A DNA stretch of 39,494 nt from Microthyrium microscopicum (GCA_010405405.1 MU004234.1:2068882-2108375); one strand, 5' to 3'; shown: positions 1-11,672, counted from the stretch's first letter. Notes: generated by a model not told the origin, from the letters alone. A program made the numbers and translations.

Positions 1-1510
1 AGCTAGTTATAAGGATTATAAATATATATATAACTTATAATAAATATAGTTATATTTAATACCTATTATAATTAGTAAATTTAAAGATTTTACTCTAAAT
101 ATAAATATATTTTACTTATAATACTAAATAAGAAGTACTATTACTACTAAGTTCTAAAGCTATTTAAAAGTCATAATAATATATAGATTAATATATACTA
201 GTATTTATAAATACTTAAATAATTAGATTTACTTACTTTAAATTAGTTTAATTACTATAGCTATATAACAAATAAACTAGTAAATAATTAGTTATAAACT
301 ATATATAGTACTTATAAAATAAAATTAAGTTATATAGTATATTTAAACTTTCTTATCTAGCTTTATATTTTAAATATAATAATATTATATATTTATAATA
401 AAAGATTTAATATAAAGTTAATTAAAGATAATTAAGATATAAAACTTATATAGCTAGAAGGAATATACTTCTAATTATATACTAATCTAAAAATAATAAT
501 AATACTACTACTTTACTAGCTTATATCCTAATAGAATAATAAAAGAAAGATTTTAGTAATTTTATTATTTTAAAATTTATAACTTAGTTTAGAAAGTAAT
601 ATAAATAGTAATTTATAAATATTTAAGTAGTATATAAAAGTAGAATTTTAGGGCTATCTAAAGCTATAGCTTTTATATCTTATTTATATTTCTAGTATTA
701 TTAACTAAATAAAGTATATATTAATTACTAATATTATAACTATAGAACTAGATCTAAATAAGACTAGTAACTACTATAGTAATATAGAGTTATATTTATT
801 AGTATATAAAAGATTAAAAAAACTAAATTTTAGTTATAATATAGCTTTCTAGTTAAGGTTTAAAAGTTTTAAAAATTTATAAAAATTTATAAAAACTTAA
901 TTCTACTATATATTATTAAGTACTAAATACTTTTAAAAACTAATAATAAAACTAGATTCCTTATAATCTAAGGATTCTAAAACTATATAGATTATACTAA
1001 AAAAAGTTATATTTAGTAAAGTTACTTATATATTTTATTCTTAATCTAATTAAATAATTTTCTTATATAACTTTAAGTTCTTAATAATATATTTTTAGGT
1101 TTAAAACTAGTAATTACTATTTTTAGCTCTAATTTATTTTTTTCTATACTTCTAATAATTCTGATAGTCTAATACTAGAATATTATTAAATTATATCTAT
1201 AATTAGACTATATAACTTACTTTTAAGCACTAAAATAAATAGTTAAATTCTTAAATATTAAATATCTTTAGAACTATAGCCTATATAATAAAACTAAGAT
1301 TAGCATTAGAATCCTTATAATTAGATAAATCTAATAATATAATTTTTAGCATATATTAGTAACTAGTATTAAATACTAGTTCTTACTAGTTTTTACTAGC
1401 TAATATACTAGCTAGTATACTAGCCTAGTATCTAATATTACTAAAAACTAGTTAATTATATAACTAGTTCTAGACTATCCTATTACTATTAAGTTCTAGT
1501 ACGCATTATA
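1..1510. repeat. AT-rich RIP-mutated repeat block (left edge)
   Basis: About 1.5 kb made almost only of A and T, rich in TA, CTAG and TTATA words, with very few CpG or CpA dinucleotides and no long open frame on either strand. Base composition changes abruptly near 1500-1560, where RNase H gene A ends. This is the known outcome of repeat-induced point mutation on transposon copies in Pezizomycotina, where CpA becomes TpA on both strands. The original repeat is no longer recognisable by eye. A natural AT isochore is less likely because the edge is so sharp. Confidence 0.85.
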
Positions 1511-1556
1511 AAACACCAATTAAGTTCTAGTTTTAGCTAAAACTAGACTAGACTTA

Positions 1557-3544
1557 CTAGGTTCGCAACCCTGGTTTGAGCTTTTTGGCAAAAATGAAAG
1601 ACTCTGAAGACAAGATAACTTCGTCGACGATGCGTTTCTTGGTTTTGGTAGCGTCATACGTGACATGATTCTTTGGTAAGGAAGAGGCATGCTAGAATAT
1701 GTTAGCAAGACATTTTGAACCAATATAGTGTAATCAAAAAACTCATGGGAAGTATGCAGAATGGATATCCCGGTCTACCACTACTTGTGGCAAGATGTAA
1801 AAATGTATCGCATAATGTGATGAGAGCATTTCATGACAAACGACCCATATAGCCTAGAATGAAGTAGTAGGGGGCTTTTTACCTGTGGTTGAGAAACATA
1901 TTCATCGAGAGGCGACTTCAATAGCAAATAGTCAATCTGTCGACGGGAGCGCTGTTGCGGTTGAGTAGGCGGTCGCCAGTTTGCGATCTCCAATGCAGTC
2001 ATAGCGTCGTACTGTTTGGGTATTAGACACGCCGTGGTACCCAGCTCTGGATTTTCGGCAGCGCTGAGTCGTCTTTGTTCTCCCGCCGCTGTGTCAACGA
2101 TAACGTTGCCAAGGATGTTCCGTATAGTAGGATCTTCATCTGTGTGGGCCGGTATCCAAAGGCAGTAAGTATCAATGCGTCGGAAAAATAAGTTGATGAC
2201 AAGTTGTCTGACTACCTTTGCTATTCCAGCTCTTCTCTTAGTAGTTTTGGCTCCAACGGGATCAACCAGCTGTTTCAGACTTGTCTCTGAGTCTGTCAGA
2301 ATGATGAGCTTGGTGTTTGGCTTACTTTGAACAAGTGACTTGATGTAGTAGCATGCAGTCGCAATTGCAAGCATTTCTGCCTCGTTACTTTCATATCCCC
2401 TTCCTCGCCATGCAATGACATTCCAGTCTGGGTGAGTTGGGTCGCAATAGGCTGTTTCGGAAGTTGCCCATCGATAAGCCACGGCAGCACCAATGGGCTT
2501 GACGACGTGTTGGTTCTGCGCGTTTCCACAGGAGCCATCGGTGTATACTAATAGAGCACTTTCGTTGATATCCTTTGATAGTATATATTCCAGAGTCGAA
2601 GCACCGCACCTGCTCAGTATAGCCGTCGTGGCCGGGAAAGTTTTTGAGGGAGGAGCGATGAAGCTCAAATCGCCACACGAGTTGCAGGTACATTCAGAAA
2701 TTTCTTTCTTGAAAGGGTATTTGTGACTAGGTACGAGACTCTCCATGACACTGCCAAACACGGCTTGGTTACTGTGATTTTGTATGCGGAGAGCGTTATC
2801 TGTCAATACCCGAGTTGGAAGGCTACTATACGCCCACTTGTCGACTGGTTTGGAAATAGTTTGGGTTGTTTTCGGAACTGGTGCCGAAGGAAAGTGAATC
2901 CTGAGCAGCTCATCGGGTATGCTAGGATCAGGAGACGGACAATACCAAGGGGGTGATTCCGATAGCAGTAGGATCGACGGTGGAGGTGGTGTCGATGGAC
3001 AAAGACGCGGAGGACTAACTGGAAGAGGGGAGAGAGGAGTTTCGGAGGGCACAATGGATGATGTATCAGTTTGAGGAGGAGAAGCACTTCCCGGAGGAGC
3101 AGGCGGCGGTGAGTATTCAGGAGGGGGAGGGGCAGGCGATAAAGGAGTTTCGAGAAGAACAACAGATGATGAATTGGCCTTGAGAGAAGGAGGGCTACCC
3201 GGAGGAAGTGGTGGTAGTGAGTATGAAGGATACTGCGATCGAGGAGAATCGAATGGCTGAACAGAGAAGGTAGTGGTCTGGAATGTAGGAAGAACTTCTG
3301 TCGGCGGAGAGTGAGGAGACTCAAGAGCATCACGGGTCTCTTCATCGGCTACAAGAGTGAAGACAGGCGGTGGCAGATTTTCAATAGAATGAGGAGGGGA
3401 GGAAGGCGATGCTAGAGAAGGAACCGATGGTAGAATTTCGACGCCATGCGCAACGACTGGTTGAAGCAACTGGAAATTGTTTGATTCTGATCTTTCTGAT
3501 TGAGTAGACACAGACGATGGCATGAGGCCATCATCAGTGGTCAT
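1557..3544 (-). CDS. RNase H-domain protein A with proline-rich N-terminus
   Basis: Two exons, 3544-1883 and 1691-1557, give 598 residues. The start is the first ATG; longer frames begin only with TTG. Intron 1882-1692 (191 bp) has donor CAG/GTAAAA and a strong GCTAAC...TTCTAG acceptor; exon 2 adds about 44 residues ending KPGLRT. Residues 1-230 are Ser/Pro-rich, with a 36-residue unit repeated near 108-140 and 144-176. A Cys motif (CTCNSC, about 288-293) precedes the RNase H fold. Candidate catalytic acids are D339 (YTDGSCG), E393 (NEAEML), D421 (LTDSET) and D487 (VIVDTA), with H470 in WIPAH. The family hydrolyses RNA in RNA:DNA hybrids. All four acids are present, so activity is plausible. 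The origin may be a retroelement RNase H, but no reverse transcriptase is nearby. The stop lies about 50 bp from the RIP block. Confidence 0.85.
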
Positions 3545-4670
3545 GGTCACTTGCAGATGGCGGTGACAAGAGAACGTAATGGACAGCAAAAGGACGGTAT
3601 GGTGGGCTTCAGAACAAAATCATGGATTTTTCCGAGCTTGGGGTGGGCATGAAAGCTGTATGGCAGAATTTTGCATCATACCTGCAATTTGTGGGAGTTG
3701 ATTCCATCCTGCTTCAACAGGAAAGAGTAGATCTAAGAATGGCAGGAGCGATACTAGTGCGAAATTACTAATGCCTCGCTTCTTGCCGTCTCGAACGAAC
3801 TGATCTTCAGTGCTACCCAAAGAACTCTCAAATTTGATTGTTTGTGAGTATAATCTTCCGAGTATCTACTCAACCAGAGTCAACTAAGTCTCGGACTCTG
3901 TTGGGCCAGGAATGGCAATTGGATGCCATATACGAGACCTCAGGGAAATATTTTGCGATCTATCAAAGCACAATCGGATAGAACTTCTCCTTGAAAAGTA
4001 CTCAGGGGACGGGGTGCCTCTGCAGATAGAGAAAGTGTATTGACTGAATGGCCAACGATCGAGATCTTACTGTGATGTGACATGGATACTTAAGGTACAC
4101 TGTTGACCGAAACAATCGCCAAAATACAAACCCGTGAGACTTGAAATCCGAACTCATCGCCCAAGCGAGAGCTGACTGGCGGCAGGAAGTTATTTGATAT
4201 CGCATCGATAACAAACCATAGTAGTGCATGGATCGAACAAGGCCGCTTTTAGAAATTCAAAATTGACATCCAGCTGCAATGTTGTTAGCAAGTCCCTGGG
4301 AGAGTACTGCGCGTGCCTATTTGAAGGATATCTGGCATGCTTCATTATGCGGACAAAAGACTGCCTCCCGTCTCACCACCCGCTAAAATGCTAGACACCG
4401 CAGATGTGAGCTTGTGGTTGATATTGCTACAGCGAAGCCCCAACACTACACGATATAGAAGTCCAGAGGCCGTCGCACTTATATTGACCCTGCTGCTGCC
4501 CCTGAACATCTCCCGGCGCATCAGCCGCAACTTTAAATTGAATATTGATTAAGCGTATACGGAGTCAGCACCTATCTCCAACTTCACTTGAATCTCGTCC
4601 GCGCCAATAACACATCTTTACACTCACAGATCAACCACATCTTCAACTAACCCATACTCCGAACCAAAAA
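3545..4670. other. Intergenic region, promoter of the SnoaL-like gene at its right end
   Basis: No supported gene. The last 120 bp before 4671 are C/A-rich with few G on the plus strand, include a TTTAAATT element near 4531, and lead into ACCAAAAAATG. This is a typical fungal core promoter and leader for the downstream plus-strand gene. The left part is shared upstream sequence of RNase H gene A on the other strand. Confidence 0.4.
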
Positions 4671-5135
4671 ATGTTTATCCTCCCCATCACCCTCCTCGCC
4701 CTCAGCGTTGCCGCCACTCCTCTGTCCAACAAGCCCTACTGCCCACCACAGTCAGCAACCCCCGCCGAGCAAACAACCATATTTAACGAATTCATCAACA
4801 CCTTCATAAACAAGGGCGCAGTCATCAAAGCTCTAGAAGTGCACGCCGCAGACACATACATCCAGCACAATCCGTCTGCGCTCTCTGGAAAAGAAGCGAC
4901 AATCAACTTCTTCAAAAGCATGCCCCCTGGCGCAAAAACAACACGTGAAATCATCAATCAAGGCTTTGGTGGGAACAATACGGGCTTTGTGCATTATAAG
5001 ATGCAAAGGGGGGAAGGGAAGTGGACAGCGGTAGTTGATGTTTATAGGATGGAGGGGACTTGTGTTGTGGAGCATTGGGATGTTATGCAGGAGAAGCCGG
5101 CGGGGGCGAAAAATCCTTTGGCTATGTGGTCATAA
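4671..5135 (+). CDS. Secreted SnoaL-like (NTF2-fold) protein
   Basis: One exon, 154 residues. Residues 1-16 (MFILPITLLALSVAAT) are a likely secretion signal. The rest matches the SnoaL-like polyketide-cyclase family (NTF2 alpha+beta barrel): a helix with an F-IN-FINKG pattern, then DTYIQHNP at about 61-68, and a C-terminal strand pair ending VVEHWDVMQ. YIQHNP and EHWD are the usual pocket motifs of these small proteins. The substrate is unknown; secreted fungal members are often found in secondary-metabolism or stress-response settings. The start context ACCAAAAAATG is good. The gene converges on the HsbA-like gene, with stops about 160 bp apart. No intron is seen. Confidence 0.85.
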   Translation: MFILPITLLALSVAATPLSNKPYCPPQSATPAEQTTIFNEFINTFINKGAVIKALEVHAADTYIQHNPSALSGKEATINFFKSMPPGAKTTREIINQGFGGNNTGFVHYKMQRGEGKWTAVVDVYRMEGTCVVEHWDVMQEKPAGAKNPLAMWS

Positions 5136-5294
5136 AGAAGGGTAATCACATAGCGAGGTGGACAGATAGATACCTGCGCAGGAACGGAGTATTGCGATGG
5201 TAATATACAATTTTTGAATCAACTAATCCTATGCTATGTATGTACCGCCGTGAAGAAAAGGGAATGCAATCGATGTTGGACTTGAAGTCGCCAT

Positions 5295-5871
5295 TTATGT
5301 GGAGAAAGCCTGGATACCTGAGAAACGTTAGAACAGATGTCTAAAGAGATGATTGGTATGACTTACCCATATCGAAAGCAGCGCTGATCTGGCCAGTCTG
5401 TTGAGTAGCGATGTTCTGGGCAAGAGCCGGAACCTTGGACACAACAGCCATAGCAAAGCTATTAGCCGCAGTCTTCTGCTGCATCAATCCCTGAACAACC
5501 ATGTCCTTAGCACCAGGAATCATGTTGATCTGCGCCTTCTTCGCCGTCAAATCCATGACAGTTGTCATGACCTGGGTGGTCAGACCGCCAGCTGTCTGCT
5601 GCAGTGTGATGGCGTCGTTGAGGGAGATGGCGTCAGTGGCCATGACCATGGTGGTGGATTGTTGGAGCGTTTGTTGAACCATCATGTTGTCGGTCTGGAT
5701 CTTTTGCACGTCACCGGGTTGGCCGGAGATGGTCTTGATGTCGGTGTCGAGTTGCATGACGGACTTTTGGATGTTGCCGAGGGCGCCGTTGATGGTTTGG
5801 AGATCGCGGCGGACTGGGCCAGCGAGGGCGGTGCCGAAGAGGGCGAGGGAGAGGATTGCTGTGAGCTGCAT
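5295..5871 (-). CDS. HsbA-like hydrophobic surface-binding / cell wall galactomannoprotein
   Basis: Two exons, 5871-5367 and 5317-5295, give 175 residues. The upstream in-frame extension to 5943 is not used, because the ATG at 5871 starts a clear signal peptide (MQLTAILSLALFGTALAG). Intron 5366-5318 (49 bp) runs GTAAGT...TTCTAAC...CAG and replaces a spurious tail with DMGIQAFST, which resembles the usual family ending. The mature part is helical and rich in Gln, Thr and Ala, with heptad-like DLQTINGALGNIQKSV near its start. HsbA-type proteins are secreted and adsorb to hydrophobic surfaces, helping recruit esterases or attach hyphae; others are wall galactomannoproteins. There are no cysteines, consistent with the family. 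Confidence 0.85.
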
Positions 5872-7633
5872 GTTGATGATTTGTAATAAAAAGTATTGAA
5901 ATAATACTACCGGAATGTTAGCTGTGTATCGTGGACTCGTCACCAGAAGGCTGGACTTACAAAATATAGAATGAAATAGCAGCCGGTGCTAGTAATGAAT
6001 ATTAGAGTAGTGAAAGTGAGTTGAGCTGTTCTCAATTCAATTAGGATTTAGAGCCATTTTATGTTGTTGCAATGATGTGAACCCGATCCTCATGTCAGAC
6101 GAAATGGTATGTTTGAGAAGGTTCTTGGCTCGCAATGCCATTCGCCCCATGTCAAGCGACGGCCGAAAGGTATGGAAACAGAACGAAGAAGGTTCTTTCA
6201 AATGTGCCGTCATCCAGTTTCTTCACTCCAAAGCGTTTCCATTGAAACTTGCTAGTGGGCTTTGGAACGTTCCTTCGGCCGGTGGAGTTCCTGGTCAGTC
6301 AACCTGATGGGCTTAGGGAATTGGCGATCATGATCGAAATTCTCGGCTCAAGATAGTGAACTCGTTGGCTGAAAGGGCTTTCAGAGCCACATGTACAAGT
6401 CGGTAGAGGTGTGGAGGCTCTGAATCCAAATTATATCCCCTGTGACTACATTGCATGATTTGGTGATCTCTAAATGGTGCAATAAGGTAGTGGCGGATGT
6501 TTTTTACGGAAGCACAAGGAAATCTTAAACAATACAACAAACTTCTGACCCCACGGAGCCTTAACACGGCTGTGAAGTAGACTTTGGCGCAAGCGGTAAG
6601 CACAGTTGATACATTGTCGTTCTCACAGTCAGGGTCATGCCAAACCAAGCGCCGAGAAGTTCAAAGTCAAGTAGGGGCTCCTCTGGTCCTTGAAATGACC
6701 ACTTAGTGGACGCATGATTATTTTGCGTCCTGTAACAAGTTGTTTTTGTGAGGATATACTTTGCTGCACGGTAGTCTGTGCTGCTTTCACTTGCATTGGT
6801 CGGCCACAACCTGAAACTAGGGAGAGCAAACCAGGCGCGGTCTCAGCCTTGCAGCCTCTCAGGGCTTTGGCATAACTTGGCCGCCATGGTTTTTCTTGGA
6901 CAACAGAAACTGCAGCGTCTACTACACTTACAGTGCCTACGGCCGTCACTAAGTTCATGCTGATTTTGCATAAACACTGGGTCTTTCTATATCCAGGCAG
7001 TTGTTGCTAGTCGAGCGGCGCATTAGTTGACAATGAATGCAAATATCATGTTGTTATAAAGGACGGCACACAATGATCACTTTCATTTGAGCATGAGGCA
7101 GAGAATCGAAAATAGCTCCACAAAGGTACATTGCGTTATTTTACTGGTTCGCAAAAAAAGCTGGGAGACTGGAAATGATAAAATCTGGCTCGAAGCAGCA
7201 AGGAACTTGAGCTTTTATTGTGCGCAGCCATTGATTCACCTGCCAGCACAAAGCAATTATCGCCGCAAAGATAGTTCTAAGGGTTACATGCATTAGTTTA
7301 CCCAAAAAAAATTATTTGACCACCCAGAATTTGACCTCCTGCGCAGGTTGGGGCGTCTTGAGAGGCATACGCCAAATCGGATTGCAGTTGACTTGGCTTG
7401 TTTCAAGTTCAAATCCATCGTTGTTGTGTGATAAATCAATCCCACCCTCAATTCCCTTACGCTTATAATGGCCAAAAGCATATTGACAAAGAATCAAATA
7501 TTTACAACACCCTTCCAGAAATAATCCTTTGTTCCTCAAATACACTGATTGCTCTGCCAACTTTGGCTGATCTCTCTTGAAAATCTACAATATTATTGGA
7601 TCTGTGCTTACCGTTACATCTTGCTTGCGCATC
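5872..7633. other. Gene-poor region with short unrecognised open frames
   Basis: About 1.8 kb. Short frames occur on both strands, for example 6077-6307 (+) and 6635-6958 (-), but none has a recognisable domain, a convincing signal peptide or intron-linked partners. The first 100-200 bp serve as promoter and leader of the HsbA-like gene. Confidence 0.4.
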
Positions 7634-7975
7634 TTATTGGCTGTCAACGATCTTGGCAGTACCAGAACTCGTCTTTGTGATAAAGACCCGATCGTTCTAT
7701 GGACTAACGATGCGCCAAAGCGTTGTTACTGAGTCGCCGGATGAGCATAGGTTTGCTACTGATAAGATCTTTGGGCTGTCGAGAGCGCCCTTTACTTTCA
7801 CAAGGTCGAAGAGATAGGTAGTCCAGAAATTTATTGGAACTACGGGTTTTAGCGTGTACTGGGGCCCTTGCATTCGTGTCAATGGATGAGCAAGACTATT
7901 CCAGGCCGCGATATTTGACGCAAAGTTAGTGGTTCGTCTATTCGTATTGGTAATAATCTTTCGCGCCTTAAACAA
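7634..7975 (-). pseudogene. Possible decayed cytochrome P450 N-terminal fragment
   Basis: The minus-strand frame from 7975 contains NSLAHPLTRMQGP, which resembles the P450 N-terminal hinge (HPL..-PGP). About 25 residues later come KGALD and, after 16 more, GDSV, then RIVSP, a stop at 7699-7697, and NDRVFIT in the same frame. Order and spacing resemble the P450 run KG-L, YGDVVRIAPN and FIT. A second in-frame stop follows at 7636-7634. No I-helix, ExxR or heme-Cys motif was found beyond it. If this reading is correct it is a truncated, stop-containing relic. The match rests on short motifs only, so chance remains possible. Confidence 0.28.
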
Positions 7976-8318
7976 GCCTCAGTGCGCGATGTTAATCACC
8001 AATTTTGATCACTAGGAAAATAACTACAAGTAGATTTCATAGTTATACAGGAAGGCAAAGTTAGAGTTACAACTCTTTGAACCGTGATACGCGTAGTTAC
8101 CTACAGGCTATTTTTGAATATCAAAACTTACAAGCCCTTTCCGGGACATTTATGCTAACAGTTGTAAGAGGACGAGACGAGGGTTTGATATCATGGCAGC
8201 TTGCCTTTTGATGTCGATTTTACATGCTCGAACAGCGCCCACAACCATTGTAACCTGCGGCAAAAAAACCATCCTGACATGGCGAGAGACTACAAAAGTA
8301 ATTGCCATTTTAGTCGAC

Positions 8319-8333
8319 AAAAAAAAAAAAAAA
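8319..8333 (-). terminator. T15 run, candidate RNA polymerase III terminator
   Basis: Fifteen A on the plus strand read as T15 on the minus strand, 7 nt downstream of the tRNA-like element. Pol III stops at runs of four or more T, so its position suits that element. It could equally be the A-tail of a retroposed copy read from the plus strand. Confidence 0.4.
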
Positions 8334-8340
8334 TAGATAT

Positions 8341-8414
8341 TGACCATCGGGGTAATTGAACCCCCAAAGATCAGCCGGCGAGGCACCGTAGTGCACTCTA
8401 CGCATTGGATTGTC
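8341..8414 (-). tRNA. tRNA-like sequence (degenerate or SINE-head-like; anticodon not assignable)
   Basis: The minus-strand sequence is 74 nt, the length of a tRNA. The ends GACAATC and GATGGTC pair at six of seven positions. A D-arm candidate ATGC/GCAC pairs at three of four. A T-arm GGGGG-TTCAATT-ACCCC contains a near-consensus B box (GGTTCAATTAC) and pairs at four of five. The anticodon arm does not fold well and no loop has a clear U33, so no isotype is given. A T15 run begins 7 nt after the 3' end, as expected of RNA polymerase III transcription units. It may be a tRNA pseudogene or a tRNA-derived element. Confidence 0.4.
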
Positions 8415-8419
8415 GACTA

Positions 8420-9704
8420 GGTGACGGTCTAACTATTTCTGGACTGGCGGTAATTTATCACATGCTGTTTTTGGACTGGCGGTATTTTTTATGAGGTACT
8501 TTTGTCGTGCATTTTGCTCACCCTCAATGCTCCGACACTGATAGGTTTGATGGTCAAACAAATATTGACGAACAATTGAATATATAGCAAATGAACCTTC
8601 CATATTTCAGTTTTTTCAAGTCCATCACCGGCATTACATCAAGCTTACACCACACACGACATCGAGTAAACAATCGCTAAAAGTTTTTATTTCCTTGGTT
8701 CCGCTAGAATAAGTCAACTCTCTGTAAATAGCAAAACTTCAAGACAATTTCCGAATGTTCAAAGATCAGACGTAGACTTCGCATACCTAGATACGTATTC
8801 GTCTATCTGCATTATGGGCTACCAGTACACGACAGAAACTAAAAAGTAAAACAAAACAGAAACTCCAACAGACATCTTGGAGAGATCCGGGCTTTGCGGG
8901 AGCGAAGCTGGCATACGCTCTGAGGCGAGCATAGAACACTAAAGAAGAAGGTCTCAAGTCAGCGCGCCATTTGAAACACTACAACTTGACCCTTGGACAG
9001 CCCAAAGTTACCAAAAAACGATCGTTGATATCGTTGCTTACCGCGTAGAAGTCCTGAGCATTCGCCGTAATACAATCGGTTTATCCATCAGGCAAGACAT
9101 TCGATAATGAAATCGAAGCGGACAGCCTTCAAGTACTAAGTATCGATTACGCGGCGAAAAGCCATGACGAGCACCAGTGTTTCATGGTATCACTATCAGC
9201 ATCAGCTTTGGGCTTTGAGGTTTTATTTGTACATAACTATATGATACAACAAGCAGCGGGCAGACTCGAGCTCGACAAAAACAAGTGACTCCTGTTCATA
9301 TTTTTCATGAAGTACGTTCAATCCTTGGATAAACCTCGATCATTCATTATGTCAAGTTGCCGAGTCCCACAAGCAGACAGATTGCCATTCTTGTGTAGCA
9401 TCTAGCAAGGCGGTGCTGGCTGAATATACTATTGCAAGCTAGCCATCGAGTCCAAAATGATCATTATGTTGTGAAAGGCGACCAGTCGAAGCAAAACAAG
9501 AGCTTTATATATTACAGGTAGAGAGAAAGCATCGCTTTTGGTTGAATGTGACTGCATGGGGTGCCCCTTCAAAGCAAGATAAGTATGGCAGTCTTGAGAA
9601 CTGGGACTAAAACTGATTACTGCAATGCCAAAGATAGATAGACCATTATGAAGTAGTTGTTGAAAGACCCTGAGGTCCTTCGGTCGACTATACTATCTGG
9701 TTGA
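8420..9704. other. Intergenic region without recognised genes
   Basis: About 1.3 kb beyond the tRNA-like element. No open frame of useful length, signal peptide or known motif was seen. The right end holds the 3' flank of RNase H gene B. Confidence 0.5.
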
Positions 9705-11672
9705 TTATCGATAGTTTCGCTGCGCCCATTTGGCTGATTGGAGCCTCATTTTTGTTTTGGACAAAGCTAGAGACGAATTTCCAGCGTAGCGGGGCTTGTG
9801 CTTTGGGAATCTAGCCGGCTTCTTAATTGTAGCTGACGAGCGTGAAGAGGGTTCCTTTGGTGGAGAATCATATCGCTCTCGCTTTCGCTTCTCGTCTGCA
9901 TCTATATACGCCTGCCAAGGTAAGGGGCTGTCCAGTTCCTTCATCTTGGCTTTTGAAATCTCGTCCGCGATAACGCTTCCAATAATGACGAAACGCTTCA
10001 ATTCTTCACATTTCTCTGGATGGCCTGGTATCCAGTGCGCGTTTACTACGACGTTGCGATTGTAAAGCTCGGTCATTAGCTCGGTGATACGCTCTGCATA
10101 AAAATCTCGCTGTCGGCTACGTTTCATTGTTCCCGGATCGGCTCCAAGGAATCTCAAAGCATTATCGGAATCAGTGAACAGGACAACCACACCGCCTGGT
10201 TTGACGTTTTTGGAAACCATTTGGAGAGCCCGAAAAATTGCAAAGACCTCTGCATCGTTGATGTCATAACCAGGAAAGTTTTCGGCCTGACGTTGCCAGC
10301 TGGTATGTGTTTTGTCGCGATGGGCTTTAGGATCCTCTGCCACACGATACGCAACTCCAACTCCCAGTGCTTTTAAGCTCCTACTAAACATCATGCGGGT
10401 TACATGGCTCGCCGACCCATCCGGATATAACAAGTGCAGTGCTGTATCTTTCAGGCGTGACAAACTTCTCTCGCAAGCAATGGCATCTTCTGGCTCCAAA
10501 ATGGTAATCGTCCTAGGGAAACGCTTATTGGGGCGGGAAAAGAAACGAGCATTGCTGGCATGCGGCGGCGAATGACCTTCAGCGAGCGCCCAAGGTATGG
10601 TGTCAGTATAGCTATCCAGATGGGCATCGGCAGATACCGATCGCGAGCCTCGCTTGCAAGCTCCTCTGCTAAGTGGCGCCGGCAAAGTCTGAAAGTCAGG
10701 AAATGGTAGTGACGAAGATAGCGCCTGGGTGGGCGCGGGTGGATCTTGGTGGTTCGTCGCTTGCGCTTGCTGCAGAGTAATAACGTCCTCCCCATTTGTG
10801 GTAGGCATGGGCTTGACGGCTTCATCGCTTGCAAGTAACGTAGTATGCAGTTCAGAAGACCCTGACTGGAAGGAAGAGACATCGCTATCAACCTCGGCAA
10901 GCCCAGTAGTGTCGCCTTCCAGAGGAAGGACGGGGAATAGATCTGATGGTGAAGCTCGATTAAGCTCTTTAGGGAAATCAGTGCCATGAGAAATTGCAGT
11001 AATCTTTCTTGATACTGCGGCTTCTGGACGAATTGTTTGCACTGTACCTTCCTCGAGGCTGAAAGTGCCAGTGTCAGCGATCGATTCAGGGGGGTGCGGG
11101 GCCTCATTGATGGTTGACAGCTGTGAGCCATCGCGACTTGAGCGGAGAGTGTCGTCTGAGTTAGCTCCATCAATGTCAATATCCACGGATGGCATAATCT
11201 TGCCACTGATGCTTGGCAGCTCTAGGTCATTGGAAGTTGGACGCAAAGAACGGTGTTTGTCGATTCCGGAATCGGGAATTGCGTTGTCTGCATCAAGCAG
11301 GTTGGGAATCTGTTTTCAAAGTTAGATATCGCGCAGCGAGTCGTCGTCTCAACGTACGTTCGCGCAGGTTGTATCAAGCGGATACGGCAGAAGTATTGAG
11401 TCAATTTGGCTTATAGCCAGCAATAGAGATGCCTCGTCGCTGCTCACATTTGCGGCCGATGAATGATTTGGAGACGGTTGTGGCAACGAGTCTGCATTGG
11501 AAGAATCCAGTAGTTGAAATACGTTGTGGTTATCTGCTTTCTTGGGACGGGTCATTTCAGCGTGAACAAGTGGCTGAACCGCGTCTCGTGAGGCAATCTT
11601 TCGAGGCGAGTCGATGTCATTGCTGAGTGTAGTAGAGACCGCCACTGGCACGAGGACAGCGGCGGTGGCCAT
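9705..11672 (-). CDS. RNase H-domain protein B with long disordered N-terminus
   Basis: Two exons, 11672-11358 and 11309-9705, give 639 residues. The ATG at 11672 opens MATAAVLVPVAV. Intron 11357-11310 (48 bp) runs GTACGT...TATCTAAC...AACAG and keeps the frame. Residues 1 to about 390 are low-complexity, rich in Ser, Pro, Asp and Thr, with no known domain. The RNase H fold follows: D402 (YPDGSAS), E459 (NDAEVFAIF), D485 (FTDSDNA), H535 (HWIPGH) and D554 (VIADE). A basic tail rich in Lys, Arg and Ser ends the protein and could bind nucleic acid. All candidate catalytic residues remain, although the first motif is YPDG rather than the usual TDG. It is clearly divergent from protein A and lacks the Cys motif found upstream of the domain in A and C. 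Confidence 0.8.

Larger units (their letters stand above)
8311..8419. repeat. 10-bp inverted repeat flanking the tRNA-like element
   Basis: TAGTCGACAA at 8311-8320 and TTGTCGACTA at 8410-8419 are exact reverse complements and bracket the tRNA-like sequence and its T15 run. The core GTCGAC is itself palindromic, so part of the match is trivial; the extra two bases on each side are not. Confidence 0.5.

Noticed and set aside
1-1510. Search for transposase, reverse transcriptase or CRISPR-like repeats in the AT block
   Set aside because: No protein-like frame and no regularly spaced repeats; only RIP-type degenerate sequence.
2803-3345. 180-residue minus-strand open frame
   Set aside because: Alternative frame inside the proline-rich part of RNase H gene A; its Leu/His/Arg-rich composition is a frame artefact.
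5401-5886. 161-residue plus-strand open frame
   Set aside because: Antisense to the HsbA-like gene, which has a signal peptide, family pattern and intron.
10451-11206. 251-residue minus-strand open frame
   Set aside because: Second frame inside exon 2 of RNase H gene B; no domain.
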